Below, piece after piece: positions 52,151-61,765 of a DNA stretch of 64,000 nt (the first letter of the stretch is position 1; every line of letters starts with the position of its first letter). Location of the stretch: positions 1 to 64,000 of the forward strand of contig NZ_JACJQN010000005.1 in NCBI RefSeq assembly GCF_014696675.1, given 5' to 3'. A program made the position numbers and the translations under genes. The stretch is from Phormidium tenue FACHB-1052. Its GTDB lineage: Bacteria; Cyanobacteriota; Cyanobacteriia; Phormidesmidales; Phormidesmidaceae. The notes below the pieces were generated by a model, which saw only the letters and a list, made by a program, of their open reading frames with translations, was not told where the DNA came from and searched no databases.

Positions 52151-52858
52151 TTACTGCTCTGGTTTAGGCGGCTCGTCGAGGTGATCGGGGTTTAGCGCCT
52201 TGCGGGTCAGGTTGGTGGTGTACCACCCGGCAGAGAGCGCCAGCATAGCCCCACCGCCTTGCAGCGCCAGTTTTTCGGCGGTGAGCCCCTCGTGAAACAG
52301 GGCAACGCCAAAGGAGCCCAAATAGACGTATAGCGTGATCACCGGCAGCATGCCCACCCAGGAGAAAAAGCAGTACTGCCAAAAGTTCACCTTGGTGCAG
52401 CTAAACCCATAGTTGAGCAGGTTGGATGGCACCAGGGGGGAGAGCCGCGTCAGCAGCAAAATCTTCCAGCCTTTTTGACCGACGGCGTGATCGAGGCGAG
52501 CAAAGCCGGGGTTTTTGGTCATCCAGCGCTTGATGCGATCGCGCGCTAAAGTACGCCCCACCCAAAAACAGGCGATCGCCCCCAGAGTGTCAGCCACCGA
52601 AGCCACCACAATGCCCTGCACCAAACCAAACACGGCCCCGGCCACAAGGATAAGTACGATGTTCGGTAGGCCAAACACAGTCGCCAGCAAATACACCACC
52701 ACAAAGGCTGGAGCCGCCCACCACCCCAGCGAGTTAAGCCAGCTTTCGGTACTCACAAACCAGTCTTGCAGCGGCAGTTGACTGCTCAGCAGCGCCACAA
52801 CTACGCCTACCCCGACCAACAGCCAAAACCTTCGGCTCCGCAAAATTGTCAATTTCAT
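52151..52858 (-). CDS. TVP38/TMEM64 (DedA-like) membrane protein
   Basis: 235 residues from ATG 52858; the upstream frame to 53068 is unlikely to be used. Family features: IVLILVAGAVFGLVQGIVVASVADTLGAIACFWVGR, LLLTRLSPLVPSNLLNYGFSCTKVNFWQYCFFSWVGMLP. These proteins are lipid scramblase-like. It is convergent with the VOC gene and divergent from the HAD gene. Confidence 0.92.
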   Translation of the reverse strand: MKLTILRSRRFWLLVGVGVVVALLSSQLPLQDWFVSTESWLNSLGWWAAPAFVVVYLLATVFGLPNIVLILVAGAVFGLVQGIVVASVADTLGAIACFWVGRTLARDRIKRWMTKNPGFARLDHAVGQKGWKILLLTRLSPLVPSNLLNYGFSCTKVNFWQYCFFSWVGMLPVITLYVYLGSFGVALFHEGLTAEKLALQGGGAMLALSAGWYTTNLTRKALNPDHLDEPPKPEQ

Positions 52859-53062
52859 ACCTGTCAGATCCCATGCCAACAGGGACAGGCTGGGGGAATG
52901 GTTAACTTTAATCAGCGATCGCAACTTTCGCCGTCTGCCTTGAGAAACGTAAGCGTTGCAGACAACCTTAGTATGGATGCCTGATACACTCCTCCCTCGG
53001 AAGATGTAAGCCCATGGCTTTCCTGTCAAGATGGGACAACTTAAGCTGGAGCAGGAGTCGGC

Positions 53063-53737
53063 ATGCAACTCGATGGCGTCATTTTAGATATTGATGGCAC
53101 GCTGGTTTTGAGCAATGATGCCCATGCCCAGTCCTGGGTTGAGTCCTTTGCTAGCCAAGGCTATGAGGTGCCCTACGACCAGGTGCGATCGCTGATGGGC
53201 ATGGGCGGCGATCAGCTCATGCCCAAGCTGATTCCTGAACTCAATGAGGCATCAGAACCCGGCAAGACAATCGCCAGCGATCGCAAAGCACTGGTCTTGA
53301 ATGAGTATGTGCCCCACATAAAGGCTGCCAATGGTGCGCGATCGCTAGTCGAAAAAATGCTGGAAGCTGGCCTGCACGTCGTGATTGCTACCTCCGCCAG
53401 CCCAGAAGAACTGGAGGTCATGCTCAAGATTGCCGAGGTAGACGATCTGCTGCACGAAGCCACCACCTCCAGCGATGCCGAAAATTCCAAGCCCGCCCCC
53501 GACATTGTTGAAGCCGCCGTCAAAAAGGCCCAGCTCGCGCCCGATCGCATGGTGATGCTGGCTGACACCCCCTACGACATTGAGGCAGCGGGCAAAGCCG
53601 GGGTGAAGGTGATTGCCGTGCGCTGCGGCGGCTTTAGCGATCAGGAATTAGAAGGTGCGATCGCCATCTACGACGACCCCGCCGACTTGCTGCACCACTA
53701 CGATCGTTCTCCCCTGGGGCAAGCCGCAGCGGGTTAA
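53063..53737 (+). CDS. HAD-superfamily hydrolase (phosphoglycolate phosphatase-like)
   Basis: 224 residues. HAD motif I is VILDIDGTLVLSN (D-x-D-x-T form), motif II VIATSASPEEL, motif III KPAPD and motif IV MLADTPYDIEAAGKAGV. The cap domain (about 20-85) is of the helical type. It probably acts on a small phosphorylated sugar or glycolate; I cannot fix the substrate. Confidence 0.92.
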   Translation: MQLDGVILDIDGTLVLSNDAHAQSWVESFASQGYEVPYDQVRSLMGMGGDQLMPKLIPELNEASEPGKTIASDRKALVLNEYVPHIKAANGARSLVEKMLEAGLHVVIATSASPEELEVMLKIAEVDDLLHEATTSSDAENSKPAPDIVEAAVKKAQLAPDRMVMLADTPYDIEAAGKAGVKVIAVRCGGFSDQELEGAIAIYDDPADLLHHYDRSPLGQAAAG

Positions 53738-53928
53738 CCCCGATCGAGGAAGGTCTTCGAGGAGGTCGCTACACTCAAGCTATAGCTGTGTCGAGCCGTC
53801 TTTTATGAAACTGGGCCAGAGTCTGCTAGTTGTGGGGGTTGTGGTGATCGGGGTGGGGGCGCTGCTCTTGTGAACCTACAGCGCGGCCTTGTCCCCTATG
53901 TGCCCGATGCCCTAAAGCGGAGCGATAT

Positions 53929-54588
53929 TCAAATTCCGGTGCGGCGGAACTGATAGCACCATCCTTGCTCATCAAGCCCTGGCAAGGGCAGTTCCCCCAT
54001 CAACGGCGAAAGCTGAATGATGTAGCTGACCAAAGTCGGGTTGCCCGCCTCATCATAGGCATCATCCAAATCATCAAAGTCCTGATTGTCGGGATTGTCA
54101 TTGAAGTGAATGCGCGCCGTCATGCTGGTGGCATAGGCGTAGACATCGACCCGATAGGTGGCGGGGGGCACCTCAATCACCTGGAAGACCTCGTAATGCT
54201 GATCGGCAGGACGCCCAGAAATGGCGTGAACTAAGTCATCGGCATAGCCTCCTCCACAGAGCAACACCAGCTTGCCACAGGGAATCGCTAACTTCCAGGT
54301 AAATCGCCCTAACCAACTGCTCTGTTCCGGCTCCGTCAAATCTCCCAAAACAAACAGAGTGCTTCGATCTAGCGCACAGTCACCGTCGAAGGCGAGGGGA
54401 ATGCAAACCCCCTGCCTGAGTAGGGGTTCAATCGTCGCTGGGGTGCTATCTAAAATGGTCTGGGAAAGCACCGTTGGATCTAGCCCACTGCCACCCAAGC
54501 TACTCGAAGTCAGCAGGTAGCCCCCGCCATCGCAGAAAAAGTTCGGTGAAATGGGAACGCGGCGGGGAGAAGTTGGCGCATCGATCAT
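53929..54588 (-). CDS. Hypothetical protein
   Basis: 219 residues from ATG 54588; the frame runs further upstream, but that would overlap the methyltransferase gene at 54835. It has CDGGGYLLTSSSLGGSGLDP, a repeat of CGGGYADDLV, and an acidic stretch FNDNPDNQDFDDLDDAYDEAG. I recognise no domain. It is between two unrelated genes and convergent with the HAD gene region. The GC and codon pattern is like that of its neighbours. Confidence 0.65.
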   Translation of the reverse strand: MIDAPTSPRRVPISPNFFCDGGGYLLTSSSLGGSGLDPTVLSQTILDSTPATIEPLLRQGVCIPLAFDGDCALDRSTLFVLGDLTEPEQSSWLGRFTWKLAIPCGKLVLLCGGGYADDLVHAISGRPADQHYEVFQVIEVPPATYRVDVYAYATSMTARIHFNDNPDNQDFDDLDDAYDEAGNPTLVSYIIQLSPLMGELPLPGLDEQGWCYQFRRTGI

Positions 54589-54834
54589 GGGGAAATTTGC
54601 AAGCAGGATCTTAGTAAAACTATAGCCACCGCCCTCCCAGCACAACGCACCAGCCAGAAGGTTAAGCCCGCCATCGCGATCGCCAGGGTGGTGGTCGTCA
54701 ACCCCGATTACCCTACTGCGGCAGGTTTTAGTGGCCCTTGACCACTTATAGCGACCAGCTAGACCCGTTCGGCGGTCTTCCCCCTGGTTCCTCGCAATCC
54801 GGTACAGTAAGCCTAAACCCTCCTTACCACGTCC

Positions 54835-55779
54835 ATGACCACGACCAAACTCAAGCCCGATTGGGTCGGCGACGATCTGCTCTCGCGCCTCGTCAACCGC
54901 GCCATTCAAACCCCGGCCCTCTACGCGCTGATGAAGCGCCAGGCCCGCCAGGTGTTGATCAAAACCGCCGAAAAAAATGGTGTGCCCTGGCGGCAAACTT
55001 GCATTGACCTTGATCGGCCCGAAATGCGGCAGCGATTGGCCGAGATCACCAATCCAGCGGTGGTCTACCCCGACTATTATCAGGTGCCTTTCCACGCCTA
55101 CAGCGAGGGCAACCTCTGCTGGCAAGCCGCCTTTGAAGCTGCCCCCGCCACCTACGCCATGGCCCTGCGCGTTTGGCCCCAGGAAGACATGTCCTGGCAA
55201 GAAGCCCAGGCTCGCCTGCGCCAAAGCTTTCTAGATGTGCTTGACCAGCACGGCACCGCCGAGGTGAACGACATTCTAGATGTGGGCTGCTCCGTGGGCA
55301 TCTCCACCCTCAGCCTGCACCGCCACTACGCCCAAAAAAATCCGGTGCGCACCGTGGGGCTAGACCTGTCGCCCTACATGCTGGCGGTGGCTCAATCCCA
55401 GGATGCCAACGGTGAAATTGCCCAGTGGATGCACGGGGCGGCAGAAGCAACCGGCTTTGCCGATGCGTCTTTTGATGTGGTAGCTATGCAGTTTGTCACC
55501 CACGAGCTGCCCCGCACCGCCACCCAGGCGATTTTTGCCGAAGCCCTACGGGTGCTGCGGCCCGGTGGTGCGATCGCCATTGTTGACAACAACCCCAAAT
55601 CGCCCGTAATTCAAGCCCTGCCCCCGGTGCTGTTTACGCTGATGAAAAGCACCGAACCCTGGAGCGATGACTATTACACCTTCGATTTAGAAGCCGCTTT
55701 AGTAGAGGCTGGCTTTGAGTCACCCATCACGGTACCCAGTGACCCCCGCCATCGCACCTTGGTAGCACGGAAGGGGTGA
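54835..55779 (+). CDS. Class I SAM-dependent methyltransferase
   Basis: 314 residues. Motif I is ILDVGCSVGISTLSL near residue 148, followed by VGLDLSPYMLAVAQ, FDVVAMQFVTHELPR, ALRVLRPGGAIAIVDNNPKS. An N-terminal part of about 130 residues (YYQVPFHAYSEGNLCWQAAFEAA) is typical of a cyanobacterial/plant group of methyltransferases. The substrate is unknown. Confidence 0.93.
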   Translation: MTTTKLKPDWVGDDLLSRLVNRAIQTPALYALMKRQARQVLIKTAEKNGVPWRQTCIDLDRPEMRQRLAEITNPAVVYPDYYQVPFHAYSEGNLCWQAAFEAAPATYAMALRVWPQEDMSWQEAQARLRQSFLDVLDQHGTAEVNDILDVGCSVGISTLSLHRHYAQKNPVRTVGLDLSPYMLAVAQSQDANGEIAQWMHGAAEATGFADASFDVVAMQFVTHELPRTATQAIFAEALRVLRPGGAIAIVDNNPKSPVIQALPPVLFTLMKSTEPWSDDYYTFDLEAALVEAGFESPITVPSDPRHRTLVARKG

Positions 55780-55982
55780 GGGGGTAAGGGGCGCAACGCT
55801 TATGGCTGGGGCAACCTCTGTAGTGCTGACAAAACCAATCCAGACAAAGTGCGTCCGTAGAAATGCGGGTAGAATAGGCTCAGTGCTGGCGTGGAACACC
55901 TTGCCTTTGCACAGGGTTGGCGATCGCAACTCCAGTTCCCAGACCGCCATCCGCACAGCCTCAGTAGCAGCAGGGATAAACC

Positions 55983-56432
55983 ATGGGTGAATGGCTCGAT
56001 CACAGCGTATTAGTCGATGTCGATGTACCAGTAGAAACCTCCTGGGATCTGTGGTCTGACCTGGAGCAAATGCCCCGCTGGATGAAGTGGATTGACTCCG
56101 TCAAAATCTCTGACGCTGACCCCGAAATTTCAGAATGGAAGCTGGCCTCGCGGGGGCTAGAGTTTACCTGGCGCTCTAAGATCACCAACTTGATCACCCA
56201 CCAAATCATTCAGTGGGAGGCGATCGACGGGCTGCCCAACCGGGGAGCGATTCGCTTTTACGGCAAGGACGGCCAGTCCACGGTTAAGCTCACCGTGTCG
56301 TATTCGGTGCCCGCCGTCATCAAGTGGATGGATGGGTTGTTCCTGGGTCGATTGGTCGAAGCTACGCTGCAAGACGACCTCAACCGCTTCCGCGACTACG
56401 CTATGGCGAACAAACAGCCCCCCGCGGCCTAG
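55983..56432 (+). CDS. SRPBCC-family (polyketide cyclase/START-like) protein
   Basis: 149 residues. SVLVDVDVPVETSWDLWSDLEQMPRWMKWIDSVK is the classic start of the SRPBCC fold; FTWRSKITNLITHQIIQWEAIDGLPNRGAIRFY and a C-terminal helix LEATLQDDLNRFRDYA-like follow. It probably binds a hydrophobic ligand. It ends six bases before the next gene. Confidence 0.92.
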   Translation: MGEWLDHSVLVDVDVPVETSWDLWSDLEQMPRWMKWIDSVKISDADPEISEWKLASRGLEFTWRSKITNLITHQIIQWEAIDGLPNRGAIRFYGKDGQSTVKLTVSYSVPAVIKWMDGLFLGRLVEATLQDDLNRFRDYAMANKQPPAA

Positions 56433-56437
56433 GCACC

Positions 56438-58513
56438 ATGGGCCTTACGGTAGAGCAGCTCCCCATCCCGGCCCTAGCGGCAGGCTTTCACCACAGCTGG
56501 CAGGCGCTAACTAGCGTGCTGGAAACTCTACCTGGCGAGCAACGCTTGCCCTACGCCACGCTGCTGCTCACCCGTCTGATTGCCGTGGCGGCTCTACAAC
56601 AGCGGGGCTACCTGAGCGGTGACGAGTGGTATTTGCACAACCAGTTTGGCCAAAGCCAGAAGCGCGAGCTGGATGGGTTCTTTTCCCAAGTGCTGCAACC
56701 TCTCTGCCAGCAGGGGTTTACCCTACCCGCTGAGGAGCGCCCTCCGGTTTTGCAACAGCGGTTTGGGCCGCTGCCCTTTTTGCCCACGGGGCCGTTTCGG
56801 TTTACCGAGCTAGATCAGCGCTGGGGCCATATTCCCCTGCCCGATGCTGCCTTTGAGCCGGCTCTGCACTGGCTGGCCGACCTAGCGGCGGTTCCCGCTG
56901 GGCTAGATGCGGGCTTGGGTGTGCTGCTAGAGCAGGCGGTCAATGGTCATGACGGAGCCGCGATCGCAACGCCAGAGCCGCTGCTAAGGGCGCTGTGCGA
57001 TCGCACTATCCACGCCACGCTGCTCGACCGAGCCGAGGCACTGCTCGGGCGTCGCCATCGCTCCACTGAACAGCTTTTAAAGGAGCTTTCCCCTGACGCA
57101 GCCGGAGCGCTGTTGGCAGAGCTGGGGCAGCTCACCCTGCTCGACCCCGCCTGTGGTTCAGGGCGCTTTCTGGTGGCGGCGCTCAATCAGCTGATGGAGT
57201 TGGCCCTGGGATTGCGGGCGATCGCCATTCAAGATTCGGCCAAAACTGTGCCCAACTGGGCCAAACCATCCCCCCAAAACCCCACCCTAGGCCTCTACCA
57301 ACACCTGACCACCCACGTTCTCTACGGCCTTGATCTGTGGCCCCCGGCGGTAGAGCTAGCTCGGCTGCAGCTATGGCTCCAGGGCATGCAGCACACCAGC
57401 CAACCGGCAGAACTCACCGCATTACCTGACCTAACCCTGACTGTACTTCACGGCAACGCTCTGGTCGGTCTAGTACGCGTCGATGACGAACGATTTGACC
57501 AGGTGCAGCCCCGGCGCGGCGCTAAAGACCCAGAACAAGCCGCCCCGCTCCAGGGCAATCTACTCCAACCCTTGATCGCCGACAGTTACCAGTCTGTGCT
57601 AGTTGATCGCCAGGTGCGGCTGGAGCATTACCGCAGCCAGACCCAGCTGTTAGCCGAGGTGGGCAGCGTGCCCGCCTACGCCCAGACCGACTTTTTGCGC
57701 GATCGCCTCGACGAACTCAACACCATTGCCCAGAGCAAGCTCACCCACCTGCTGTGGAGTGAGGGCAGCCAACAGCTAGGCCTGCGGGTGCCCGATCCGA
57801 CGGGCGATCGCCCCACTCGCCCCCTCAGCCAGACTGATGTCGATGCCACTCAGCCCTTCCATTGGGGGTTCTATTTTCACCAGCAGCTGCGCGACCAGGG
57901 CGGCTTCGACATTGTGCTCAGCCACTTCCCTCGTGGGGCCGTAGAGGCGACCCAGACCGGCTTTGTGGAACGCTATGCCACCCTGTTTGAGCAAAAGAAC
58001 GTGGCTCCCTCTACTTTTCAGCACAACCGCCAGCCGGTGCTCACCATTGACCCCGATCTCACCCAGGCCTGGGCCGAGTACCGAGGTCAGTTCACCTGGC
58101 TAAACAACTACCTGCGCCGCTCTGACCAATATCCCCACAGCAGCTCCGGGCCTGAGGGCTTGAGCCAGGGCCGACTCTCCTGGTCGCGGTTGTTTTTGGA
58201 ACGCAGCCTGCAATTGTTGCGGCCTGGCGGTCGCTGCGGGGCTTTGCTCGACCCCTTTTGGGCACAGAGTAACAGCGCACCCCTGCGCCACTGGCTCCAG
58301 CGCCAAACCGATCTAGCCACGGTGCTCGACCTGTCAAATCACCAAAAGCTCTGGCCCGATGTGCCCTCTCGCACAACGCTCTGTGCGCTGTGGCTGCGAC
58401 ACCAGGGGCCGACTCAAGGCAGCCCCTACGCCGCCTATGCCAAGCCCGATACGGCCTTAGCGCCGACAGCTCTAGCGGGCGTGCTGCAACGCCTCATCCA
58501 CCTGGCGGAATAG
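56438..58513 (+). CDS. DNA-methylase-like protein with a lost NPPY motif
   Basis: 691 residues from ATG 56438. It has the N6-adenine methylase motif I as LLDPACGSGRFLVAALNQL (near residue 230) and YGLDLWPPAVELARLQLWLQGM after it, in the style of Type IIG/Eco57I enzymes. The catalytic motif IV, normally NPPY or NPPW after 'FDIVLG', reads FDIVLSHFPRGA here. Methyl transfer is therefore doubtful. The tail after LDPFWAQSNSAPLRHWL ends at LQRLIHLAE and overlaps the convergent coaE by 42 bases. The protein is shorter than full Type IIG enzymes. A degenerate or re-purposed DNA-binding protein is likely. Confidence 0.88.
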   Translation: MGLTVEQLPIPALAAGFHHSWQALTSVLETLPGEQRLPYATLLLTRLIAVAALQQRGYLSGDEWYLHNQFGQSQKRELDGFFSQVLQPLCQQGFTLPAEERPPVLQQRFGPLPFLPTGPFRFTELDQRWGHIPLPDAAFEPALHWLADLAAVPAGLDAGLGVLLEQAVNGHDGAAIATPEPLLRALCDRTIHATLLDRAEALLGRRHRSTEQLLKELSPDAAGALLAELGQLTLLDPACGSGRFLVAALNQLMELALGLRAIAIQDSAKTVPNWAKPSPQNPTLGLYQHLTTHVLYGLDLWPPAVELARLQLWLQGMQHTSQPAELTALPDLTLTVLHGNALVGLVRVDDERFDQVQPRRGAKDPEQAAPLQGNLLQPLIADSYQSVLVDRQVRLEHYRSQTQLLAEVGSVPAYAQTDFLRDRLDELNTIAQSKLTHLLWSEGSQQLGLRVPDPTGDRPTRPLSQTDVDATQPFHWGFYFHQQLRDQGGFDIVLSHFPRGAVEATQTGFVERYATLFEQKNVAPSTFQHNRQPVLTIDPDLTQAWAEYRGQFTWLNNYLRRSDQYPHSSSGPEGLSQGRLSWSRLFLERSLQLLRPGGRCGALLDPFWAQSNSAPLRHWLQRQTDLATVLDLSNHQKLWPDVPSRTTLCALWLRHQGPTQGSPYAAYAKPDTALAPTALAGVLQRLIHLAE

Positions 58514-59065
58514 GGTGGGCAAGTCGGCGGAGTTGTCGAGCGCCACATCGGCTAACGCCACCTTGCCTACCAAGGGCATCTGGCTGTGAATGCGGGCGGT
58601 GGCCTGCTCAGCCGTCAAACCGCTGCGTTCCATCAAGCGCTGGCGTTGGCGCTCAAATGGACAGGTCACCACCCAAATTTCGCTCACCTGACCGACCAGG
58701 TTGGCCTCAAATAATAGGGGAATGACTTGCACGACGACAGGAGCCTCGGTCAGTTTGGCCATTGCTGCCTCGAAGTGCCGTCGCACCACCGGGTGAATCT
58801 GCTGCTCTAGCCAGGCTTTTTCGGCGGGCTGGTTAAAGATGATTTCCCCCAGTTTTCCCCGGTTCAGGGTGCCGTCGGCATGCAGCAGGGATGATCCATA
58901 GCGGGTGGCGATCGCCCCCAACGCCGCCGCCCCCGGCTCCACCGCCTGGCGAGCGTAGATGTCGGCATCTAGCACGGGCAGGTGGTGGACTCGCGCCAGG
59001 TAATCCGACACGGTTGATTTGCCGGTGGCAATGCCCCCGGTTAGCCCGATGATGCGCTGGCCCAT
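58472..59065 (-). CDS. coaE: Dephospho-CoA kinase
   Basis: 197 residues with the P-loop IGLTGGIATGKSTVSDYLA at the start, DADIYARQAVEPGAAAL, and PLLFEANL followed by VVTCPFERQRQRLMER. It phosphorylates dephospho-CoA in the last step of CoA synthesis. Its start lies 25 bases inside the 3' end of cobA-hemD (59041-60618), so the two are coupled. Confidence 0.96.
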   Translation of the reverse strand: MGQRIIGLTGGIATGKSTVSDYLARVHHLPVLDADIYARQAVEPGAAALGAIATRYGSSLLHADGTLNRGKLGEIIFNQPAEKAWLEQQIHPVVRRHFEAAMAKLTEAPVVVQVIPLLFEANLVGQVSEIWVVTCPFERQRQRLMERSGLTAEQATARIHSQMPLVGKVALADVALDNSADLPTLFRQVDEALQHAR

Positions 59066-60618
59066 GCGGCGATCGCCTCCGTTAGCCCGTCTAAGGTATA
59101 TTCCGCTGGCTCAATATCCACCCGGCCCAAAATCTCGTGGCAGCTGTCTGAGGTTTTGGGGCCAATGGAGGCGATCGCCACCCCTTTTAGCACCTCGCGC
59201 CAGCCCGCGCCCAAGCCCTGTTCCAAAAGCTGCGCCGTATGCACGACGGTTTTCGAACTGGCAAAGGTGATCACATCCACCCGGCCCTGCTTTAGCGCTG
59301 CTAGGGCACCGGCATCGGGAACCTCTGGACAGCCCGACTCGTAGGCGGCCACTTCTACCACCTCAGCCCCGGCGGCAGTGAACTCCTGCACCAGCACTTC
59401 CCGTCCGCCGCTTTCCACGCGGGGGAACAGCAGCCGCTGCCCCGCCACGGCTTCAGGAAAATGATCGACCAGGGAGTCGGCCACAAAATCGGGCGGGATA
59501 AAGTCCGGCACCAGCCCCCGTTTTTTCAACACCGCCGCTGTTTTGCGGCCCACCACGGCAATTTTGAGCCCACTTAAGGCGCGCAGATCCTTCCCCTGAT
59601 CCAACAGTCGATCGACGAAGAAATTCACCGCATTAGCAGAGGAGAGAATTAGCCAATGGAAGGTGGGGAGGGCCGCGATCGCCCCATCTAGCCCGGCCCA
59701 GCTTGAGGGCGATCGCATCTCCAAAGCGGGGAGATCGACCACTGTGGCCCCCTGGGCAGTGAGCAGGTCGGCAAAGGCGCTGGATTGCTCGGTGGCGCGG
59801 GTGATGAGGATGGTCTTCTGGGTGAGGGGTAAGGGGGTGAGGGGGTGGTGGGGTGGAGAGTTTTGAATTTTGAACTTTGAATTTTGAGTTGGCTCAGATA
59901 CAGCCAAGTACCGACGCAGTCGTACAACTTCCCCAAACACCATCACACAGGGCGACAGCGTTTCACCTCGCGTCACCTGGTGAATGGTGAGCAGAGTACC
60001 TTCCCACACCTGCTGTTGGAGGTGACCACCCCAGCGGATGATAGCCACGGGCATATCGCCTCGGCAACCATTTTGACGCAAGCGGTGAACAATCTCTTCA
60101 AGGTGGCGGCTGCCCATCAGCAGCACTAGGGTACGCAGGCGGGCCAGGGTGGGCCAGTCGAGCAAATCAAGATCGTGGGCGGTAAAGACGCCAAAGCCGT
60201 GGCTCCACACCGGGTCGGTGAGGGGAATGCCCGCCAGCAGCGGTGCTGCCAGAGCGGAGGAAACACCGGGCACCACTTCCACCGGGCAGCCTGCCTCGTG
60301 CAGCGCTTGCACCTCGGCAGCGGTGCGACCAAAAATAAAGGGGTCGCCGCTTTTGAGCCGCACGACCTGGCGACCTTCGAGGGAGAGTTTCACCAAAAGC
60401 TGGGTGATCTCGCTCTGGGGTGGGCTGGGCTGTCCGCCGCGTTTGCCGACATTGATGCGATCGCACCCCCTCGGCAACAACCCCAACAGCCCCTCATCCA
60501 CCAGCGCGTCGTACACCAGACACTCGGCCCGCTGCAATAGATCACGCCCCCGGAGGGTGAGGTAGTCGAGACTCCCCGGCCCGGCCCCAATAATATAGAC
60601 AGTCCCTGGCTCAGTCAT
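59041..60618 (-). CDS. Fused uroporphyrinogen-III C-methyltransferase / uroporphyrinogen-III synthase
   Basis: 525 residues. Residues 1-245 are SUMT (YIIGAGPGSLDYLTLRGRDLL, VVRLKSGDPFIFGRTAAEV, VVPGVSSALAAPLLAGIPL). Residues about 270-525 are HemD (KTILITRATEQSSAFADLL, FHWLILSSANAVNFFVDRL, VDVITFASSKTVVHTAQLLE). The linker QNSKFKIQNSPPHHPLTPLPL is encoded by a repeat that looks like an intergenic cyanobacterial word (59825-59890). The fusion makes uroporphyrinogen III and methylates it. A separate SUMT is at 28130-28942. Confidence 0.95.
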   Translation of the reverse strand: MTEPGTVYIIGAGPGSLDYLTLRGRDLLQRAECLVYDALVDEGLLGLLPRGCDRINVGKRGGQPSPPQSEITQLLVKLSLEGRQVVRLKSGDPFIFGRTAAEVQALHEAGCPVEVVPGVSSALAAPLLAGIPLTDPVWSHGFGVFTAHDLDLLDWPTLARLRTLVLLMGSRHLEEIVHRLRQNGCRGDMPVAIIRWGGHLQQQVWEGTLLTIHQVTRGETLSPCVMVFGEVVRLRRYLAVSEPTQNSKFKIQNSPPHHPLTPLPLTQKTILITRATEQSSAFADLLTAQGATVVDLPALEMRSPSSWAGLDGAIAALPTFHWLILSSANAVNFFVDRLLDQGKDLRALSGLKIAVVGRKTAAVLKKRGLVPDFIPPDFVADSLVDHFPEAVAGQRLLFPRVESGGREVLVQEFTAAGAEVVEVAAYESGCPEVPDAGALAALKQGRVDVITFASSKTVVHTAQLLEQGLGAGWREVLKGVAIASIGPKTSDSCHEILGRVDIEPAEYTLDGLTEAIAAWASASSG

Positions 60619-60624
60619 GGTGCA

Positions 60625-61683
60625 TTACGCAGCTTGGGTTAACCGGGTTAGGGCGGCGATCAGGGCGTGGTTTTGTTCCTCAGTGCCCACCGAAATTCGC
60701 AGTTTGTCGTCTAACCGGGGTTGTTTGAAGTAGCGTACCAAAATGCCCTGCTCTTTTAGGGCCAGATATAGCTGCTCGGCGTTGCCCTGGGGCGGCGTGG
60801 CCAAAACAAAATTGCCGTGGGAATCGAGCACGGTGAACCCTAGCTGCCGCAATTCTTTGGTCAATGCCGCCCGTGAGGCTTTGATCTTGGCTACACAGGC
60901 GTTTTTGTAGGCCTGATCGCGGATGGCTGCTGTGCCTAGGGCGATCGCAAGAGCATCCACGTTATAGCTGTCTTTCACCTTAAATAGCTCAGCCAACAGC
61001 GCCGGATTAGCCACACCAAACCCCAGCCGCAGCCCCGCCAGCCCATAGCCTTTGGATAAGGTACGCAGCACCACCACGTTGTCAAATTCCTGCACCAGCG
61101 ACAGCGCCGAACCCTCGGCAAAATCTACATAGGCTTCATCCACCACGACCAAGCCTGCGGCCTGTTGCGCCAAGTCTCGCAGGTCAGACAGTGCCACCAC
61201 GTGGCCCGAGGGGCTGTTGGGCGAAGCGATGAACGTAATCGCCCCCTGGGCCGCCACCAGATCCTTTAAAGGAAACTGAAAATCGTCGGGATAGGGCACC
61301 TCGACCACGGTGGCAGGTTGCAGCGCCGCCAAGGTGCGATAGAGCACGTAGGTCGGGGTGGGGTAGACAATTGGTCGGGCTAGATCGTCCGCACAGGCGC
61401 GCACCAAAAGATTCAGCAGGTCATCGCTGCCGTTGCCAACAATGACCCAGTCCGCCGGTACGCCCAGAACTTCGGCGATCGCTTGGCAAAAGTTGCGGGC
61501 AAAGGGGTCAGGATACCGCCTGAGCAGCTCAGGTTCGACCTGCCGCAGCACCTCGATCACCTGGGGCGACGGCGGGTAGGGGTTCTCGTTGGAGTTGAGC
61601 TTGATGATGTCAGTGCCGGGGCGGGGCTGTTCTCCGGGCACGTAGCCAGCCATCGCGGCGATGTTGGGGCGAACGTAACTCAT
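60625..61683 (-). CDS. hisC: Histidinol-phosphate aminotransferase
   Basis: 352 residues of the aspartate-aminotransferase fold I family: IIKLNSNENPYPPSP, VGNGSDDLLNLLVRAC, VVVDEAYVDFAEG and the PLP-lysine loop LRTLSKGYGLAGLRLGFG. It catalyses the transamination of imidazole acetol phosphate in histidine synthesis. It is 6 bases upstream of cobA-hemD in the same direction. Confidence 0.94.
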   Translation of the reverse strand: MSYVRPNIAAMAGYVPGEQPRPGTDIIKLNSNENPYPPSPQVIEVLRQVEPELLRRYPDPFARNFCQAIAEVLGVPADWVIVGNGSDDLLNLLVRACADDLARPIVYPTPTYVLYRTLAALQPATVVEVPYPDDFQFPLKDLVAAQGAITFIASPNSPSGHVVALSDLRDLAQQAAGLVVVDEAYVDFAEGSALSLVQEFDNVVVLRTLSKGYGLAGLRLGFGVANPALLAELFKVKDSYNVDALAIALGTAAIRDQAYKNACVAKIKASRAALTKELRQLGFTVLDSHGNFVLATPPQGNAEQLYLALKEQGILVRYFKQPRLDDKLRISVGTEEQNHALIAALTRLTQAA

Positions 61684-61765
61684 TTACGGCTAAATCGTAG
61701 GGATCAGAGTACTTCCTGTGAAATGCTGGATCACAGAAATTTAACCTGTCGAGGCAAGGTTTGAT

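Noticed and set aside
53805-53952. Short hydrophobic ORF (MKLGQSLLVVGVVVIGVGALLL) possibly continuing by frameshift
   Set aside because: It is only 22 codons long. The next frame gives no recognisable family, and I could not support a gene or pseudogene.
54589-55224. Upstream part of the minus-strand frame at 53929-55224
   Set aside because: It overlaps a clear methyltransferase gene on the other strand and has no domain. Only 53929-54588 is kept as a possible gene.
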